A stretch of 64,000 nt of DNA from Ceratobasidium sp. AG-K (Eukaryota; Basidiomycota; Agaricomycetes; Cantharellales; Ceratobasidiaceae). Location of the stretch: positions 3,782,001-3,846,000 of the forward strand of contig JAWNGF010000001.1 in the NCBI GenBank assembly GCA_037039685.1. The letters are read 5' to 3'. Shown piece by piece: positions 10,343 to 22,140 of the stretch (its first letter is position 1; each line of letters opens with the position of its first letter). The notes below the pieces were generated by a model. The model was not told where the DNA came from. It was given only the letters and a program-made list of their open reading frames with translations, and did no database searches. The position numbers and the translations under genes are program-made.

Positions 10343-11522
10343 ATGTGGTCCACACGGCCGTTGTATGCGGGCTCGGCGCCCCATATTATTCGCGCCGTTG
10401 AAACCACAACGAGCAATGACCGGCCCACAATCGTTTATACGCCTCCTGGCTTCACTAATGACACACCCACACCACTACCTGCACAATCGGAAGCGACTTA
10501 TTTTATTGATGATTCAGACATATTCTCGTATGACTTCGATCGTCATATCTATCGCGTAGATGGGGATAACACGTATCATCCAATCCAACCCCGACGACCC
10601 AGCCGCGACCATGACGATTATGCTTCGAGTTTCTTCCTTCACAATGTATTGTATGGATTCGACTATCTTGGACGCCTTTGCCGCCGGTCTCGTGGAGGTT
10701 CATGGCATCGAGTTTTCCCTTACCACCGGCTCAGCGACGTGCGACAGGTACCACGACCGCCTACAGTATCGATGTCTCCAGGTATGTCTTATTTGCGTCC
10801 AATTGCGAAGGCAGAGATAAACAGGAAGCACAGGTTCGCACCCGGCGGCTTCTGCCGTTATCCCTCCAATGATGGGGTCACCTGACCTTGCGTTGGCCAT
10901 ATCCAGTAGCTCTTCCCCAAACATAGGCTCACAGGTGGGGTCTACACACACGCCTCGTCTTGGTACACAACCACCTAGCCCAGTACCATATTATAAACTT
11001 GGCCCAGGGGAGCCCCTCAGCCCCGTCGTGTCCGATTCGAGTTTCACGAGCACACAACCACATTCTCCACCCCAATCACCAGCTTCCAGCAGAGTCATTG
11101 AATATTTAACTCGCGCGGGGTTCATCAATCACGGTGACGCGACTCCGTCCAAGGAACAGGTAGACGAATGTGTAGATACCCTGGTTCGAGAAATTCCCTT
11201 GGGGCCTGGACGCCACAACAACCGATATATATGTGATCTACCGGACTGCGGTAGGCAGCAGCGGAGACCCAGTTCATTCAAGGCAGGTTCAGGCCTACAA
11301 TCCCTTTTATAAGAAGTTCTAATCTTAAACTATTTCATTGATCACAGCTTCATCTGTACGGCCATTACGGGATAAAGGGTACGTATATAGCCTTCTATTT
11401 TCCTAGGGTACTCATGGGTGACCATGTTTGCAGTTTCTAAATGCAATTTCTGCCTGCGAGGGTTTTCAACTCCTTCTAACTTGTATCGACACCTTGCAGA
11501 AACAGCATGTCGGTACAAGTAA
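10343..11522 (+). CDS. Paired zinc-finger protein, family copy 1
   Basis: Four exons (10343-10781, 10834-11282, 11348-11378, 11434-11522) sum to 336 codons. There are three parts. First, an N-terminal module with aromatic/Asp repeats (FSYDFDRHIYRVDGD, FFLHNVLYGFDYLGRLC, YHRLSDV). Second, a Pro/Ser-rich linker and a helix (TRAGFINHGDATPSKEQVDE). Third, two zinc fingers: finger 1 is C-x4-C-x12-H-x3-H (CDLPDCG ... LHLYGHYG), and finger 2 is C-x2-C-x12-H-x5-C (CNFCLRGFSTPSNLYRHLAE then TAC). A DNA- or RNA-binding role is inferred from the fingers. The intron that splits finger 1 starts GCAGGT; GC-AG is the only boundary keeping the frame found in the paralogues. Two relatives lie at 18.5 and 20.4 kb. 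The N-terminal module is not one I can name. Confidence 0.68.
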
Positions 11523-11717
11523 GTTGGAGTGTAGAATACTACTGACGCACGCAGGTTCGGGCGTGAGGTTGCATCTGCCCCCGTAGTTTCGCAATGTTTT
11601 CATCCAAGTGTAGAATACAACGCACAAGATACCCAGCAAGGATATTCAATAATCTAGGTCAATAGGCGTGCATTGGCATCTAACCGCAGATGCAGTGAAT
11701 AATAACCATAGCTACAA

Positions 11718-11912
11718 CGGTTTGTAATAGTATTTTCCAAGCGCCAAACAAACATGCCATTTCAGATCAAGGACTAAGCCAGAGAAACTGACCTCTCGGG
11801 CGCATTTCGGGGGCTACGATCATATAAGTTATAGCGGCGTGATCATGTCTCTGGGGCGCATTGAATGATACAGGTAGCTAGATAAAATAGGTTGATTTGG
11901 GCAAGTCGGCTG
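11718..11912 (+). repeat. Left inverted arm of the foldback element
   Basis: 195 bp, reverse-complementary to 12205-12399 with about three mismatches, all near the inner end. Confidence 0.85.
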
Positions 11913-12204
11913 CTGTCAGAAAAATCGACTTTCTGTAGTGACATGGAGCACAATTAGTCTGATGCCATGATACGAGTATCTTAACCACTGTGAAAGCAAA
12001 TAACGAGCAAAATGGTGACGATTTGATGAAATTTGAGAGAGATGGACGGGGAGGGGGTTATAACATGTTCGTTTTCTCGTCCATGCATGAATCAATTGCT
12101 TTAAATCTCATACCAACCTATTCTAATCATTAATTTACTGTTCTTCCCTCAGTAGGAAGCTGGTCACGTATCGCATTGTTTCAAAAACTGGATATTACTG
12201 AAAA

Positions 12205-12399
12205 CAGCCGACTTGCTCTAATCAACCTATTTTATCTAACTACCTGTATCATTCAATGCGCCCCAGAGACATGATCACGCCGCTATAACTTATATGATCG
12301 TAGCCCCCGAAATGCGCCCGAGAGGTCAGTTTCTCTGGCTTAGTCCTTGATCTGAAATGGCATGTTTGTTTGGCGCTTGGAAAATACTATTACAAACCG
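12205..12399 (-). repeat. Right inverted arm of the foldback element
   Basis: Reverse complement of the left arm. The outer 150 or so bases are identical by eye. Confidence 0.85.
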
Positions 12400-12687
12400 C
12401 TATAAACTCTAAAAAGGGTATCACGCCTTACGTGTGATCTCTGAATGATGGTGGCGACGGGGCGTGGTTTAGGTGGTAACATACTGAGACTGGATAGTAC
12501 CATAGCATATACGCTACATATAAGTAGTCCATGCAATGATACAAATAAAGGGGCAAAGAGTGACTAAAAACGAGGGCCGAAAAGGGGGAGGCAGATTTTC
12601 GGGAGCGAAAGTCAAATCCGGGTTGAGGAAGGGCTGTCCAGTCGCCAGACTCTAGTATGATTGGGGTCTAGTCGGATGCCCGAGCGC

Positions 12688-13694
12688 TCAAGGGTAGACG
12701 CTCGTGAGGCTGTCATTGCCGTTTCCGCCAATGTTGTATATCCAGCCAGTAATCTTGCTACCGCTCTTCACGAGGGGATGGTGTTCGACAAGAGCAACAT
12801 CATCGAGAACAGACTCCGTGTAGTTCTGTGCAAATGATTATTCTCGCTTCGGGATTTCAATCATAGGCGTGAATTTCAGCCTCTTACCTGAGTACGGATT
12901 GGAAGAAATTCCATCTCGTTGACCATAAAAGTCCGGGAAAGATCATCCTTCTTGTAGAAGCGTTTGCGGATTGTCTCCTCTGATTTCTCGGCTGATAGAT
13001 GAAAAGTTAGGGAGGGACAATACAAATACAGTAACCGGGTACGCACCCATCCCACAATCCGTGTGATGGATCACATGGACTTCGCTGGTGCCAAGGAACT
13101 CCTGACTGACAGCAACAGAGCGAATAGCCTCCTTACTGAATAATCGAGTAAGCACACAGATTGGGGACCTGCGTAGGCATGGGTGTGGTGTACTTACGCG
13201 CGTCCGCCAGCGTTCCGGATGATGTACGAGTTGGCCGATGTAAGACTGAGTTGCTTCAGAAGGAAATCCATGCTAAGGGTAAGTGTAAGCGTGCGGTCAG
13301 CGCTATCACGCCGAATATACATACTTGATACGCGGCTGTTTCGGACAAAGAGACAGTCAGTGTTCACTCCAGCTAGGCTGTAGTGATATGTAAGACTCAC
13401 GTCCATGCAAGTAACTACGTCCCAACCATGATGATTTTGTTCATAAATTTGAAATATAACTGTAGGAGGCAAATATACTCACCAACAGCGACCTGGGAAA
13501 AGGTTCAGCACAAGTGATTAGAATGAGGTTGGGCAAAAGGAGCGTACCTTGGTTCCATCAGCACGGATAGCCAGAGCCAAGTTGTCGTTGTGGGCATGGT
13601 CGTGGGCGTGAGCTCCCACGAGATTGGCAGGGGCAGCCGATGCCAAAAGTGCGAGAGTGAACATGGAAGTAATGGTGAACATGTTAAAGAACAT
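12688..13694 (-). CDS. Secreted beta-carbonic anhydrase-like protein
   Basis: Beta-carbonic anhydrases interconvert CO2 and bicarbonate using a zinc held by two Cys and one His. Joining short exons on the minus strand gives about 198 residues. It opens with a signal peptide (MFFNMFTITSMFTLALLASA), a His-rich stretch (HAHDHAHND), then VVTCMDPRIN (the C-x-D-x-R site), SANSYIIRNAGGRA, SEVHVIHHTDCGMG (the H-x2-C site), and a tail with KITGWIYNIGG. All expected zinc ligands and the Asp-Arg dyad are present. It resembles the small clade-D type, but the usual N-terminal helices are replaced by a leader. An in-frame ATG six codons upstream (13712) is a less likely start because it would precede the signal peptide with polar residues. 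Secretion is inferred from the leader. Confidence 0.78.
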
Positions 13695-13712
13695 TCTGGA
13701 CAGATCTAACAA

Positions 13713-16700
13713 GCTTAATAATAGCTAATAATCGCAAGATAGTTGATTGATGTGTGGATTGTAGAAGTAGTAGAAATGAGCGGTCGATTGAGGGTAACAG
13801 AGAGGAGAGCAGCTTGTTCTTTCCCGGCTAGATGCCATGGTATTTAAGGCTTGAAGCTCTGTGGGCCGAGCCCTTAGGGGGTAATTTCAGTAATCTACAA
13901 GAGCCTCAGCAGCCTCTGATTCCTCGTCATCAGCAGTGGGCAGAGCATCCGCAGGAATCTTGGCGATCGTACAGCACACCCACTCAACGTCGCCAAGATT
14001 TCAACCAACCGTGATTTGTATGTCTTTCAAGGTTACCAGGATCGTCGACAAACTGAATAGGAATACTAGAAGTGTGACAGCACAATCAATTTGACCTTCC
14101 AGGTACATATCAATTGGCAGCTGGAGACGACACAATTGGGCTGAGCCAGCAAAGCAAAAGGCTCCACCTCCGTTGAAGCACTATGGGGACCGTGTCGACC
14201 CTCGTCCATGCGTATCGACCCGCCGGTCCTCGCTGTTGATTGAGTATCATAGTTGCTTCCTTATTTTCTCACGTAATCGTAATCATACCTCGCCTGACTG
14301 GCATTGAACCCCTCACTAGGCAACGAATTTGGTTTGTGCCCCTAGCGGGCGTAAATGCATCGCCACCGTATCTACCTGCTCAATAAAGCACGATTGGCTC
14401 GGTGGCCCAAGCCATTTTCTCCATGCACTTCGGATAAGCAATATAATTTGTCTGCAGTGCGTGAAGGCTGAGAATGTTACTCGGAACGCTCAGTCTTTCG
14501 GTAATTTCATAGCCTCCCAGCCTGTTGCAGCTTTGGTTATGACAATTCACAACTGGCCCTCGTCCTCGGTCTTGACATTTCAGGCTTCTTACTAGTACTT
14601 TCATCGAGTATATGCGCTTGTTATTCCACATTTGGCCCTTGGCGTCAGTATAACTATGCAATAATACAGCGAACACAAACCCACGACCTAGCACAGCGAG
14701 CTCTTGGCTCAAATCGAAGCCGCGAAGGTGCACGTACCCATAGACCATAGATCTTGGCGGTCAAACGTGTATTCTATTCGCACAAAGGTGAAACCGGGGG
14801 CTTTGCCACCCAGGATGTAGTGGGCTTTCTCGATATCTACCCCTTGCTCATGCAGGAGCGGCAACCACATTATCCCCTCAAAGCCTAGTCAGCGTCCCGG
14901 GCGGGCATACTATTTATCATTGTATCAAGCCGAGGAGCAGGACTGATGGACTTCTGGTTGGACGATTGAGTGTGGCATTTGTAGGCCACCTTGGCCAAAC
15001 GCTCCTTACCAGCGTAGGCCCTAAAACTCCGTATATTACGGAGTTTGATCCCAGTCCTTGGCAAAACACGGAGGTAATCACCATATCCAGCGTCGAGATC
15101 AAGGCACTTCAACGACCGCTGACCAAGATACGAGGTTTACCGCCGTGTTTTGCCAACGACACGGAGAAAACCTCCGCATAAACCTCCATATTTTACGGAG
15201 ATTTGGGATCCACGGTGGGTTAGGGTGTGTTGTAAATGCAAGCGTAAGAACACATAGTTCTAAATTCTCTAGAACTTGCTGATTTGCGAGTTCGACGATA
15301 TTTTCGGCTGCAAATATGTACTGGTCGTATGTGAGAGCGAATATAGTTTTAACATTCAGAGGTGTGAGCTAGTGTATGTATACACATATTCGAAAATCTA
15401 TTCATAGACACAAGTTAAGGGTATAAGACACTCCAGTTCCAGTAGAGGGAGTTTGGGGGAGAATATTGCACTAGTACTCGCGATGCAAGTTAGCCAGTAA
15501 TTGTAAATTAAAGCCTACCCACGCCGGTCAAAGCCATGGCCGGGCCGGAATGGAGCAGTAAAGCCGAGTGATGAGATAAGGCGGGGGAAGAACAAGGTTC
15601 TTTCCGGGTCCTGAACACGAGGGGGCCATCGTGGGGAAATGAAAATCGGAAGTTGCTGTGGCAGGAGAAAGGAGGCTTCGCGCCGGAAGGCCGCCCGGTT
15701 TTGCTATGTGTACTCGCCCGACGGATCCCGACTTTAAGTTGCACAGCTCGTCCACTTTGAAACTTAAACAGCAAGCAGGTTGACAAGGCGAAATGCTCCG
15801 GGACCGACTCCATGATTGATGTTAACTCAATCATATTGCGCCACAAGCCAACTTAAGCTCTTTGGTGAAAGGTATCATCGAGACGGCGCACCTGGCGGGG
15901 ATAGGGCCGCATACACGATAGCATAACCTTTCCTCTCCTCTGGCGTCCCAGTCTAGGGTGGCTTGCGCAACCCTGGCTCTAGTCACAAGTGCATCGTACG
16001 TCACCGATCACCAGCGAAATCCCTCATGTTCTTACTCTGGAAGACATCTCTGAGGCTCAATTCCCCTCAATCGCACCGCACCGGATTTTGGAGGTTCGCC
16101 GTGTGGGGCTGGTCCGGGGTCGATCCAGGCCAGGAGAGCCCCACGGGGCCACCACGCCGAAATTGCCTAGGCAAAAAAGATGATCAAGTCGCGCTGCCGA
16201 TGTTCGGGTTATCGCAGGACGTTCGAGGTTGGCACGCCATGGGACTGCCCGCTGAAATTCAAGTGAGGAACTGTCGAAAGTTTCGCTCAACGGAAAAACG
16301 GGTGGACCGCTGCAGTTGGGACCGCGTGCCGAAAACGTGGCGGGTTGGCCTGGCCCGCCATGCAAAGCGCAGCTTAGCCACGTTCCTCATCACAGGATCG
16401 TACGATCCAGAGCGGGGACGGGTGGCTAACTGTAAGTTGCGAGGCGACGTCCCGCAGGCCTGGCCTCCTAATGATCATTTGGCAGACAAGAAATAGGGTT
16501 TTTCATTATTAATAATAAAACCTATTGGGTTCGGTTGGCTAGGTACCAATCGAAGTTCAGCCAAAATTAATATTGTCAAGGATGTGTTCAACATCGGGCC
16601 ACCACGCATCCTACTGGTTGTCGCGCACTCGAACATGCTATTTGACTGTCCCATCGGAGCTGAGCAAGATCATCACGATGCGACGATCCCCCACAAGTCC

Positions 16701-18520
16701 GTTTCAATATCCTCCAAAGCATCAATGGCGTGTGGTGCGCTTGTCACCTAAAATGGTGGTCTAATAAACCCATATTGGACATAAGCTCACAATGGGTCCT
16801 GAATTAGCGGATTGATATGGATGACACTACATGTGTAGAAACTCAAGGAAAAATATCGGAGCGCCTTGCACAACAGAGTGGGTCGATGAGTAGACTAGCT
16901 GCAAGGCGGGCGAGGTCTGGATTTGAATGCGGTGAAGAGCAATAGTTTGATTTTGAAGCGCGTGTCCCCGCTCGGGCCGGATTGAGAATTAGACCAGAGA
17001 ACCGCAAATGGTACTGTAATCCCGAGAACCTACAGCGTGGTAGGCTCGAGGCTTACGATGGTCTGGACTCGAGGCATACCATGCCTAGGCTCGGGAGAAA
17101 GCACAACCACAATTGGAGAGACGATCGACACAGGTTGCGGTGCTCGAAGACCGAGAGATATGCCCGAAGTGAGTTGACAACAAATTTATGACACCTAGTG
17201 GAGATCAAAAGGTGCCCGAGACGACGAAACATGGAAAGGGCGAAGCGGTGACAATCAGACCCGGGAAATAACTACGGTTATCATCTGTTTCTGCAAATAT
17301 CTGGAGGGGGGGGGGCGAAGCAGGCTGAATACTAACTTCGAAAAGCGTGAGGTAGCGAACTAGGTAAGACTGATTTTGATCCCGCATATGCTCATGAGGG
17401 GCTGCAGAAAGCGGCCCCGTGGTTGTACCCGCGAAGCATTCGGGCCTGGCATTGGTAACAAGAGAGGTGTGTGTCGTCGGGGAGGAAAACGAGGGAGAGG
17501 CAAAGTACCGTTTTCACCAAACGAGGCAATCGTGCGATAGGACCGCACAACGACAATGTACAAGGTGTTTTGCACGATGAATACGGGACGTCATCAACGG
17601 TCGAAATTTGCTTTGGGGAACATTCGTGACATAGAATCACTGGTTTGGTCGCAGGTAGCAGAGCCATGGGCCCAGGCTAGGATACCAGTATGGGAAGAAC
17701 GATGGACAACTGCAAATTTATTTCTATCTTATGGCAGCTAGGAATAGAGTCAGGCTGTAGACAAGACCGGACTGACTTTGGAGGGAGCCTAGCCCATCAC
17801 CTTGGCTCAGTTGCTCGAGTCGTGCGGTGCCCACACGAGTTGCCTCGTATAGTGGCCAGTGTTTCTACAGTAGCTGCGCGACGGGAACGGCTGGCCGAAG
17901 CTCCCTTCGTTTTGTTTGTGGTTAGTACTGAGCTCGCTCAGCGAATCGATGTGGTCCAGAGCAACGTACCCGAAAACCCTCACCCCGGAACAGCCCCCTG
18001 TGCCACAATGACTTGAGATGGAGAGGCTAATAACCGACCCATATGCTGTAATCGGTCGATAAGTCGCTGGGTGTGATGCAGGGATTGTAAGCAATTGTCG
18101 ATGGAGTCGGGCCTCGTGCCTTCGGCCAGGTCAAGGATCCTGGGCGCTTGTCAAGGGCGCCTGACTGTCGTCAGACCAAAGTCCTCTCTCAACCTCAATC
18201 CACTGAATCGATACAATGGCTTGGGAGGCACCAAACTACGTTCTGTCGCAAAATGGTGTGGTGCGGCAAATGCCGGTATTACCATGCATAACTAGCAAGC
18301 GTGGTCTCTTTCACTGCCTTTACACACGCAATCGCTCTTTGAGCAGGCGTGAGGTAAGAGAAATGTAGCCTTCGTGCTGGCACAGTGCCATCTCCAGCAG
18401 CAAAAGGGGTAAATGATGCGCAGGGGAGTTTCAACTTTCTGGCATAGATTGTATCGACTTTACGCATAAATTAGGCCGCTGCAATGACTCTCTAGGTCAT
18501 CGCCAAAGTACCCCCGCAAC
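13713..18520. other. Gene-poor region, 4.8 kb
   Basis: No gene could be supported. Several frames of 60-180 codons exist (the longest at 15963-16496, plus strand), but none shows a recognisable domain or family-like conservation. A G-run lies near 17303 and a foldback at about 15030-15205. Degraded transposon sequence is possible but I cannot demonstrate it. Confidence 0.4.
15028..15205. repeat. Small nested foldback with CTCCGTA ends
   Basis: The left end contains the palindrome AAACTCCGTATATTACGGAG and the right end CTCCATATTTTACGGAGAT, roughly inverted. Inside, TTGGCAAAACACGGAGGTAA (about 15057) is inverted as TTACCGCCGTGTTTTGCCAA (about 15138) with one mismatch. The nested imperfect inverted repeats suggest a short MITE remnant or a structured transcript. 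Confidence 0.5.
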
Positions 18521-19768
18521 ATGGATCCCGCAAGCCACCAACTCCATCACAACCACGACTCCAATCATAATCATATTGCAACTCCAATCTCAATTAGCGT
18601 ATCCGCCGGACTTTTAGGTGTGTATGGCTCACGATAGTTGTGCAGCTGTAGCTAACCTAGCGCTCCCGTAGTCCGTTATTTTGTTACACCCTCAGGGATA
18701 TTTGGTCACGATTACTGGTGCCACATCTACCGACTGGACGATGACCTCAATGCCTACCCTGTCACGCCAACCGAATTCTCGCATGAAACTAGTAACTCTC
18801 TGCCGGTGTTCGTGATCGACAACGTCGTCTATTGTTTTGATAGCGAAGGAACACTTTATTATAACACTCTCGACGACCTATGTGAAATACAGTCCGTCTA
18901 CAGCCGAATAGAGGACCTATGGTACGATCTACAAACGAAATATTTGGGTGAGGACGTTTAAAATATGCTCTCGTTGTTTCATAACTGAACAGTTTGCAGA
19001 CGATTCCTCGGGGCAACCACCCGATAAGCACCCAATCGAGTATTTCCTGTCGGTTGGCGCCGAAGACGTCGCCGAGATGTACCGTCCAACTCTGCATGCC
19101 GACCTCACCTTTGAGGTTCCGCTCGATAATCTTGCGCGGGAAAACATCGCCCCCCTATTCCCCCCAACCACCGGACTCACGCACGAACCGAATGTCTCGC
19201 CCATCGAAGATACACTACCTCAGTCGGAGCAAAACTCGGTATTCAACGACGCCCCGGCCAGTGCGGTACATTATCCCACTTTTGAGGGTGGCCTAACGAA
19301 GGAGAATATTGACGCTTATGTAAACTCACTCAAGAAACAACGAGCATTGCAGAGGGGTAAAGGGCCAAACACTACGCTCAAGTGTCCGCTAAAGAACTGC
19401 GCCATCCCTCAAAGGAGACCTCACGCTTTGCAGGTAGGTTAGCTCATTATGTATACTTCAGATAGGGTCATACAGGGTGGCTAGATCCCGAGCCTCCCTC
19501 CGGCTTACTGTAAATTTGGCCGATAATTTGACCGGAGTAGTCTGCTTTGGGCAACCCAAATGTCAACAAAAGGCTAATTAATTAAAACATTCTTTTCATT
19601 CAGACTCACCTGTACCATCACTCCGGGATTAGATGTGAGTTACTTGTTCTATGGTTTTACCCACTATTTTACACCTTACCCTCTATAGCTTTCCAATGTC
19701 GAAAATGTTTGAATAGGTTTCTGACCAAATGCAACCTGAGAAGACACGAGACAGGTTGCCAACGATAA
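18521..19768 (+). CDS. Paired zinc-finger protein, family copy 2
   Basis: Same architecture as the copy at 10.3 kb with low sequence identity. Exon 1 has a His-rich start (HQLHHNHDSNHNH), then an intron and the N-terminal module (FGHDYWCHIYRLDDD, LPVFVIDNVVYCFDSEGTL). Next come an acidic linker, the helix LTKENIDAYVNSLKKQ, finger 1 C-x4-C-x12-H-x3-H (CPLKNCA ... THLYHHSG) split by an intron, and finger 2 C-x2-C-x12-H-x3-C (CRKCLNRFLTKCNLRRHETG then C) ending in QR-stop. All finger ligands are intact. Intron positions in the finger region match copy 1. A nucleic-acid-binding role is inferred. Confidence 0.66.
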
Positions 19769-20387
19769 TATGAGCCTCAACAGAAACGCTACCGTTTCCT
19801 CCAGATGAAGATGTGTGACGACTGGAATCTGGTGTACAGAACGACTGAGATGCGTTTACTATTTGACTGCCTGTATTTGTGGTCCATATTTAAAGCATAT
19901 ATTTAAAGCGTGAACTTATACAACTGAGCCGCTTCTCCCTCTCTGAACCACTCGACTCAGCATCTCACAAGTGCAATCGTTGCTGGATCGGCGAGGTTAG
20001 GTTCAGTCGTACTGTGTTAGATACGAAATTTGCGGATGAGCAGAAGCACACTACGGACACCTCGTGGCATCACCAGTATTTCTTAAGAGAGTGCAACGAG
20101 TCCAATCGGGTAACTGTTACCTGCGGGCTGGCTCTCCCTACCTACTTCAAAAATCATGTAGGCACACCAAGCCGCTTCCAGTGAGAAGTCATATCGATAA
20201 TACCTTTTACGAGTATTAGAGCTCTTCTCAATTGCACGATAAGTAATTTCCGGGGCGTATTATGGCAAAAGACAATAGTCTGCCTGAAAGCTCCCGTATG
20301 AACCTTGGCTTTGCATACAGACCAAGGAATGCTAGCCAGCTTCAATCACAGTCACTTACTTCACCAGAGATATAAGCCTACTGGGGT
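19769..20387. other. Intergenic region between zinc-finger copies 2 and 3
   Basis: Contains AT-rich sequence and a partial repeat of AGCATATATTTAAAG near 19890. No gene seen. Confidence 0.4.
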
Positions 20388-21378
20388 ATGAAGTTGATCG
20401 ATTTGTGTATAGTATATGGTAAAACTGCTTGCCCGATTATGACTAGCCAATACGACCGCGAATCCAGAGAATATGCGCCTACCTTTACGATAAACGGCAG
20501 GCTATATGGCTTTGATTGCGTCGGATGTCTTTTCTGTCAGGGTAATGCAGAACGATGGCGCCCAGCAATGGTGTATCACCGAATGGAAGATGTAGCATAC
20601 ATGCGTCAAGCCCAGTCATCAAGGAGCTCTCAGGGCAGGCCCCCTCTGGATTGCGTCTGAGTATGCTTTTGAGGCTGACAAACGCGCGAAACCTAGGGAC
20701 CTCGTCCCACAGTCGAGCACGAACAAGTCACCGGACACCTTGATTGCACATTTGAAAGCAGATAGACTCGGTGGGCGCTTGCAGGATACCTTGGTTCCGG
20801 CGGATCACAATTTAAGCGCGCACTTGACTACCATCCCAGCACAAGGAAAGCAGATTGTGCCGCCATCTAACCCCTCTTATCGTGCCTCTGATTCCAAACC
20901 ATCCCCATGCAATCCTGGTTGTTGCGTCATCGCTGCACTCGCCCGTTGCGGCTTCGACGATCGCACCAGTTCAGTCCCCACCAAGGAGCAAATTGACGAC
21001 TGTGTAGACTTGCTAGTCCACCAAAAGCCATCGAGTTCGACTCGTCGTAAGGGTGTGAAACATAATTATGTCTGTGACCTCCGGGCTGCGGGAAACCGCA
21101 AGGGAGACCTACCGCGTTCAAGGTACGTGTGTCGTTCGTGTCTTTCAAGCGCTAATTCGTTTCTCTGTTTGTCTGATAGATCAATTTATACAGTCATTAC
21201 AAGCTCAAAGGTATGTTATAAATAGTCACTTCCAATCGATTTACGGCTTACAATCATACTCTCAGTTACTCAATACGAGAAGTGCCTCCAGGGGTTTTCG
21301 ACGATCCCGAATCTGAACAGACATCTTCAACAAACCTCTTGCCGGGATAAATATCCGGAGTCTCGAGCCTCTAATTGA
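20388..21378 (+). pseudogene. Decayed paired zinc-finger gene, family copy 3
   Basis: The N-terminal module (FTINGRLYGFDCVGCLFCQG, YHRMEDV) and helix (CGFDDRTSSVPTKEQIDDC) align with copy 1, but the zinc-finger part is broken. Finger 1 reads CDLRAAGNRKG because one base is missing around 21081-21084; in the shifted frame the sequence again resembles the family pattern with its second Cys. Downstream, the first His of finger 1 is Asn (INLYSHYK against LHLYGHYG) and the first Cys of finger 2 is Tyr (QYEKCLQGFST against KCNFCLRGFST). The linker intron near 20655-20712 also has a weak GTCTGA donor. Three independent lesions argue for loss of function, although a truncated protein could still be made. 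Confidence 0.62.
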
Positions 21379-22140
21379 AAGTATCTACTTTACGACTCCA
21401 CTCTGATCAGTTTTGTGTATTATCAGGCTATGAGAAGTGTGGATACTCAGGCTTGAAATGTATGCAGAGTACGTCACTATGTGTGCCTTGATCGTCATTT
21501 CCCTAATATTTATTGATATGGATGGTTCATCCAACAGAACCATCTGCGCAGGACGACACACAAAGGAAAGGATATACTCCTCCATTTGCCAGTTTATCAA
21601 GCGACAACATGTTCCATATCGGAAAAGTGCACATACGACGCCAATCCACAAGCTGACGTAAAAATACACGTTGTGTCTGGATGTTAAACGTAGCTGTTCT
21701 TCTCACACCAACTTGTCCGACACATTTCAGTTCAGTTCACTCAATTTCAGTTCAAAAAGTACAAGAAAACAATACAAAACCACAACAAACCCTGCAGTGC
21801 GTACATATGAAGATTGCCTTTGATGAGATGACAAGAGAAGAAAAGGGTCAAGAAGATGGAAGACGAGAACCAACATAAAACGAGAATCGACACGGACAAG
21901 CGTTTATTCCAGCCGCGAATAGAACGAAAAATCTAGAGCTACAAAAAAGACCAGGCGACCAATGAGAGAGAGATAAATAAGGGACGGAACCGGGTCGGAG
22001 CCGATAGCGTTTACGAGATCTGGCGGTTAGATAGGATATATCGGGAAGGTGTCCCTAGCCTGACGTGTTGGCTGGCAGCCAGGTCATTGGTGGCGCGAGG
22101 ACGATATCATAATGAGGGCATGAATGAAATCATGACGGGT
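21379..22140. other. Intergenic region
   Basis: Joins the 3' sides of the zinc-finger pseudogene (plus) and the hypothetical gene (minus). No gene or repeat was noted. Confidence 0.4.

Larger units (their letters stand above)
11718..12399. mobile_element. Long-inverted-repeat non-autonomous element (MITE/foldback)
   Basis: A 682-bp unit bounded by two inverted arms of 195 bp (11718-11912 and 12205-12399). By eye the arms align without gaps and differ at three positions. Both begin CGGTTTGTAATAGTATTTTC when read inward. The 292-bp interior is unique and has no coding potential, so it must depend on enzymes encoded elsewhere if it moves. The flanks show TA close to each end (gcTAcaa on the left, cTATAaa on the right), compatible with a TA target site but not proven. 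Transcription through it would give a long hairpin RNA. Confidence 0.8.

Noticed and set aside
14280..14330. tRNA-like stretch (TTGAACCCC)
   Set aside because: No matching acceptor stem or anticodon arm could be folded around it.
15963..16496. 177-codon plus-strand frame
   Set aside because: No recognised domain, no intron signals, unusual Trp/Arg-rich composition; not enough to call a gene.
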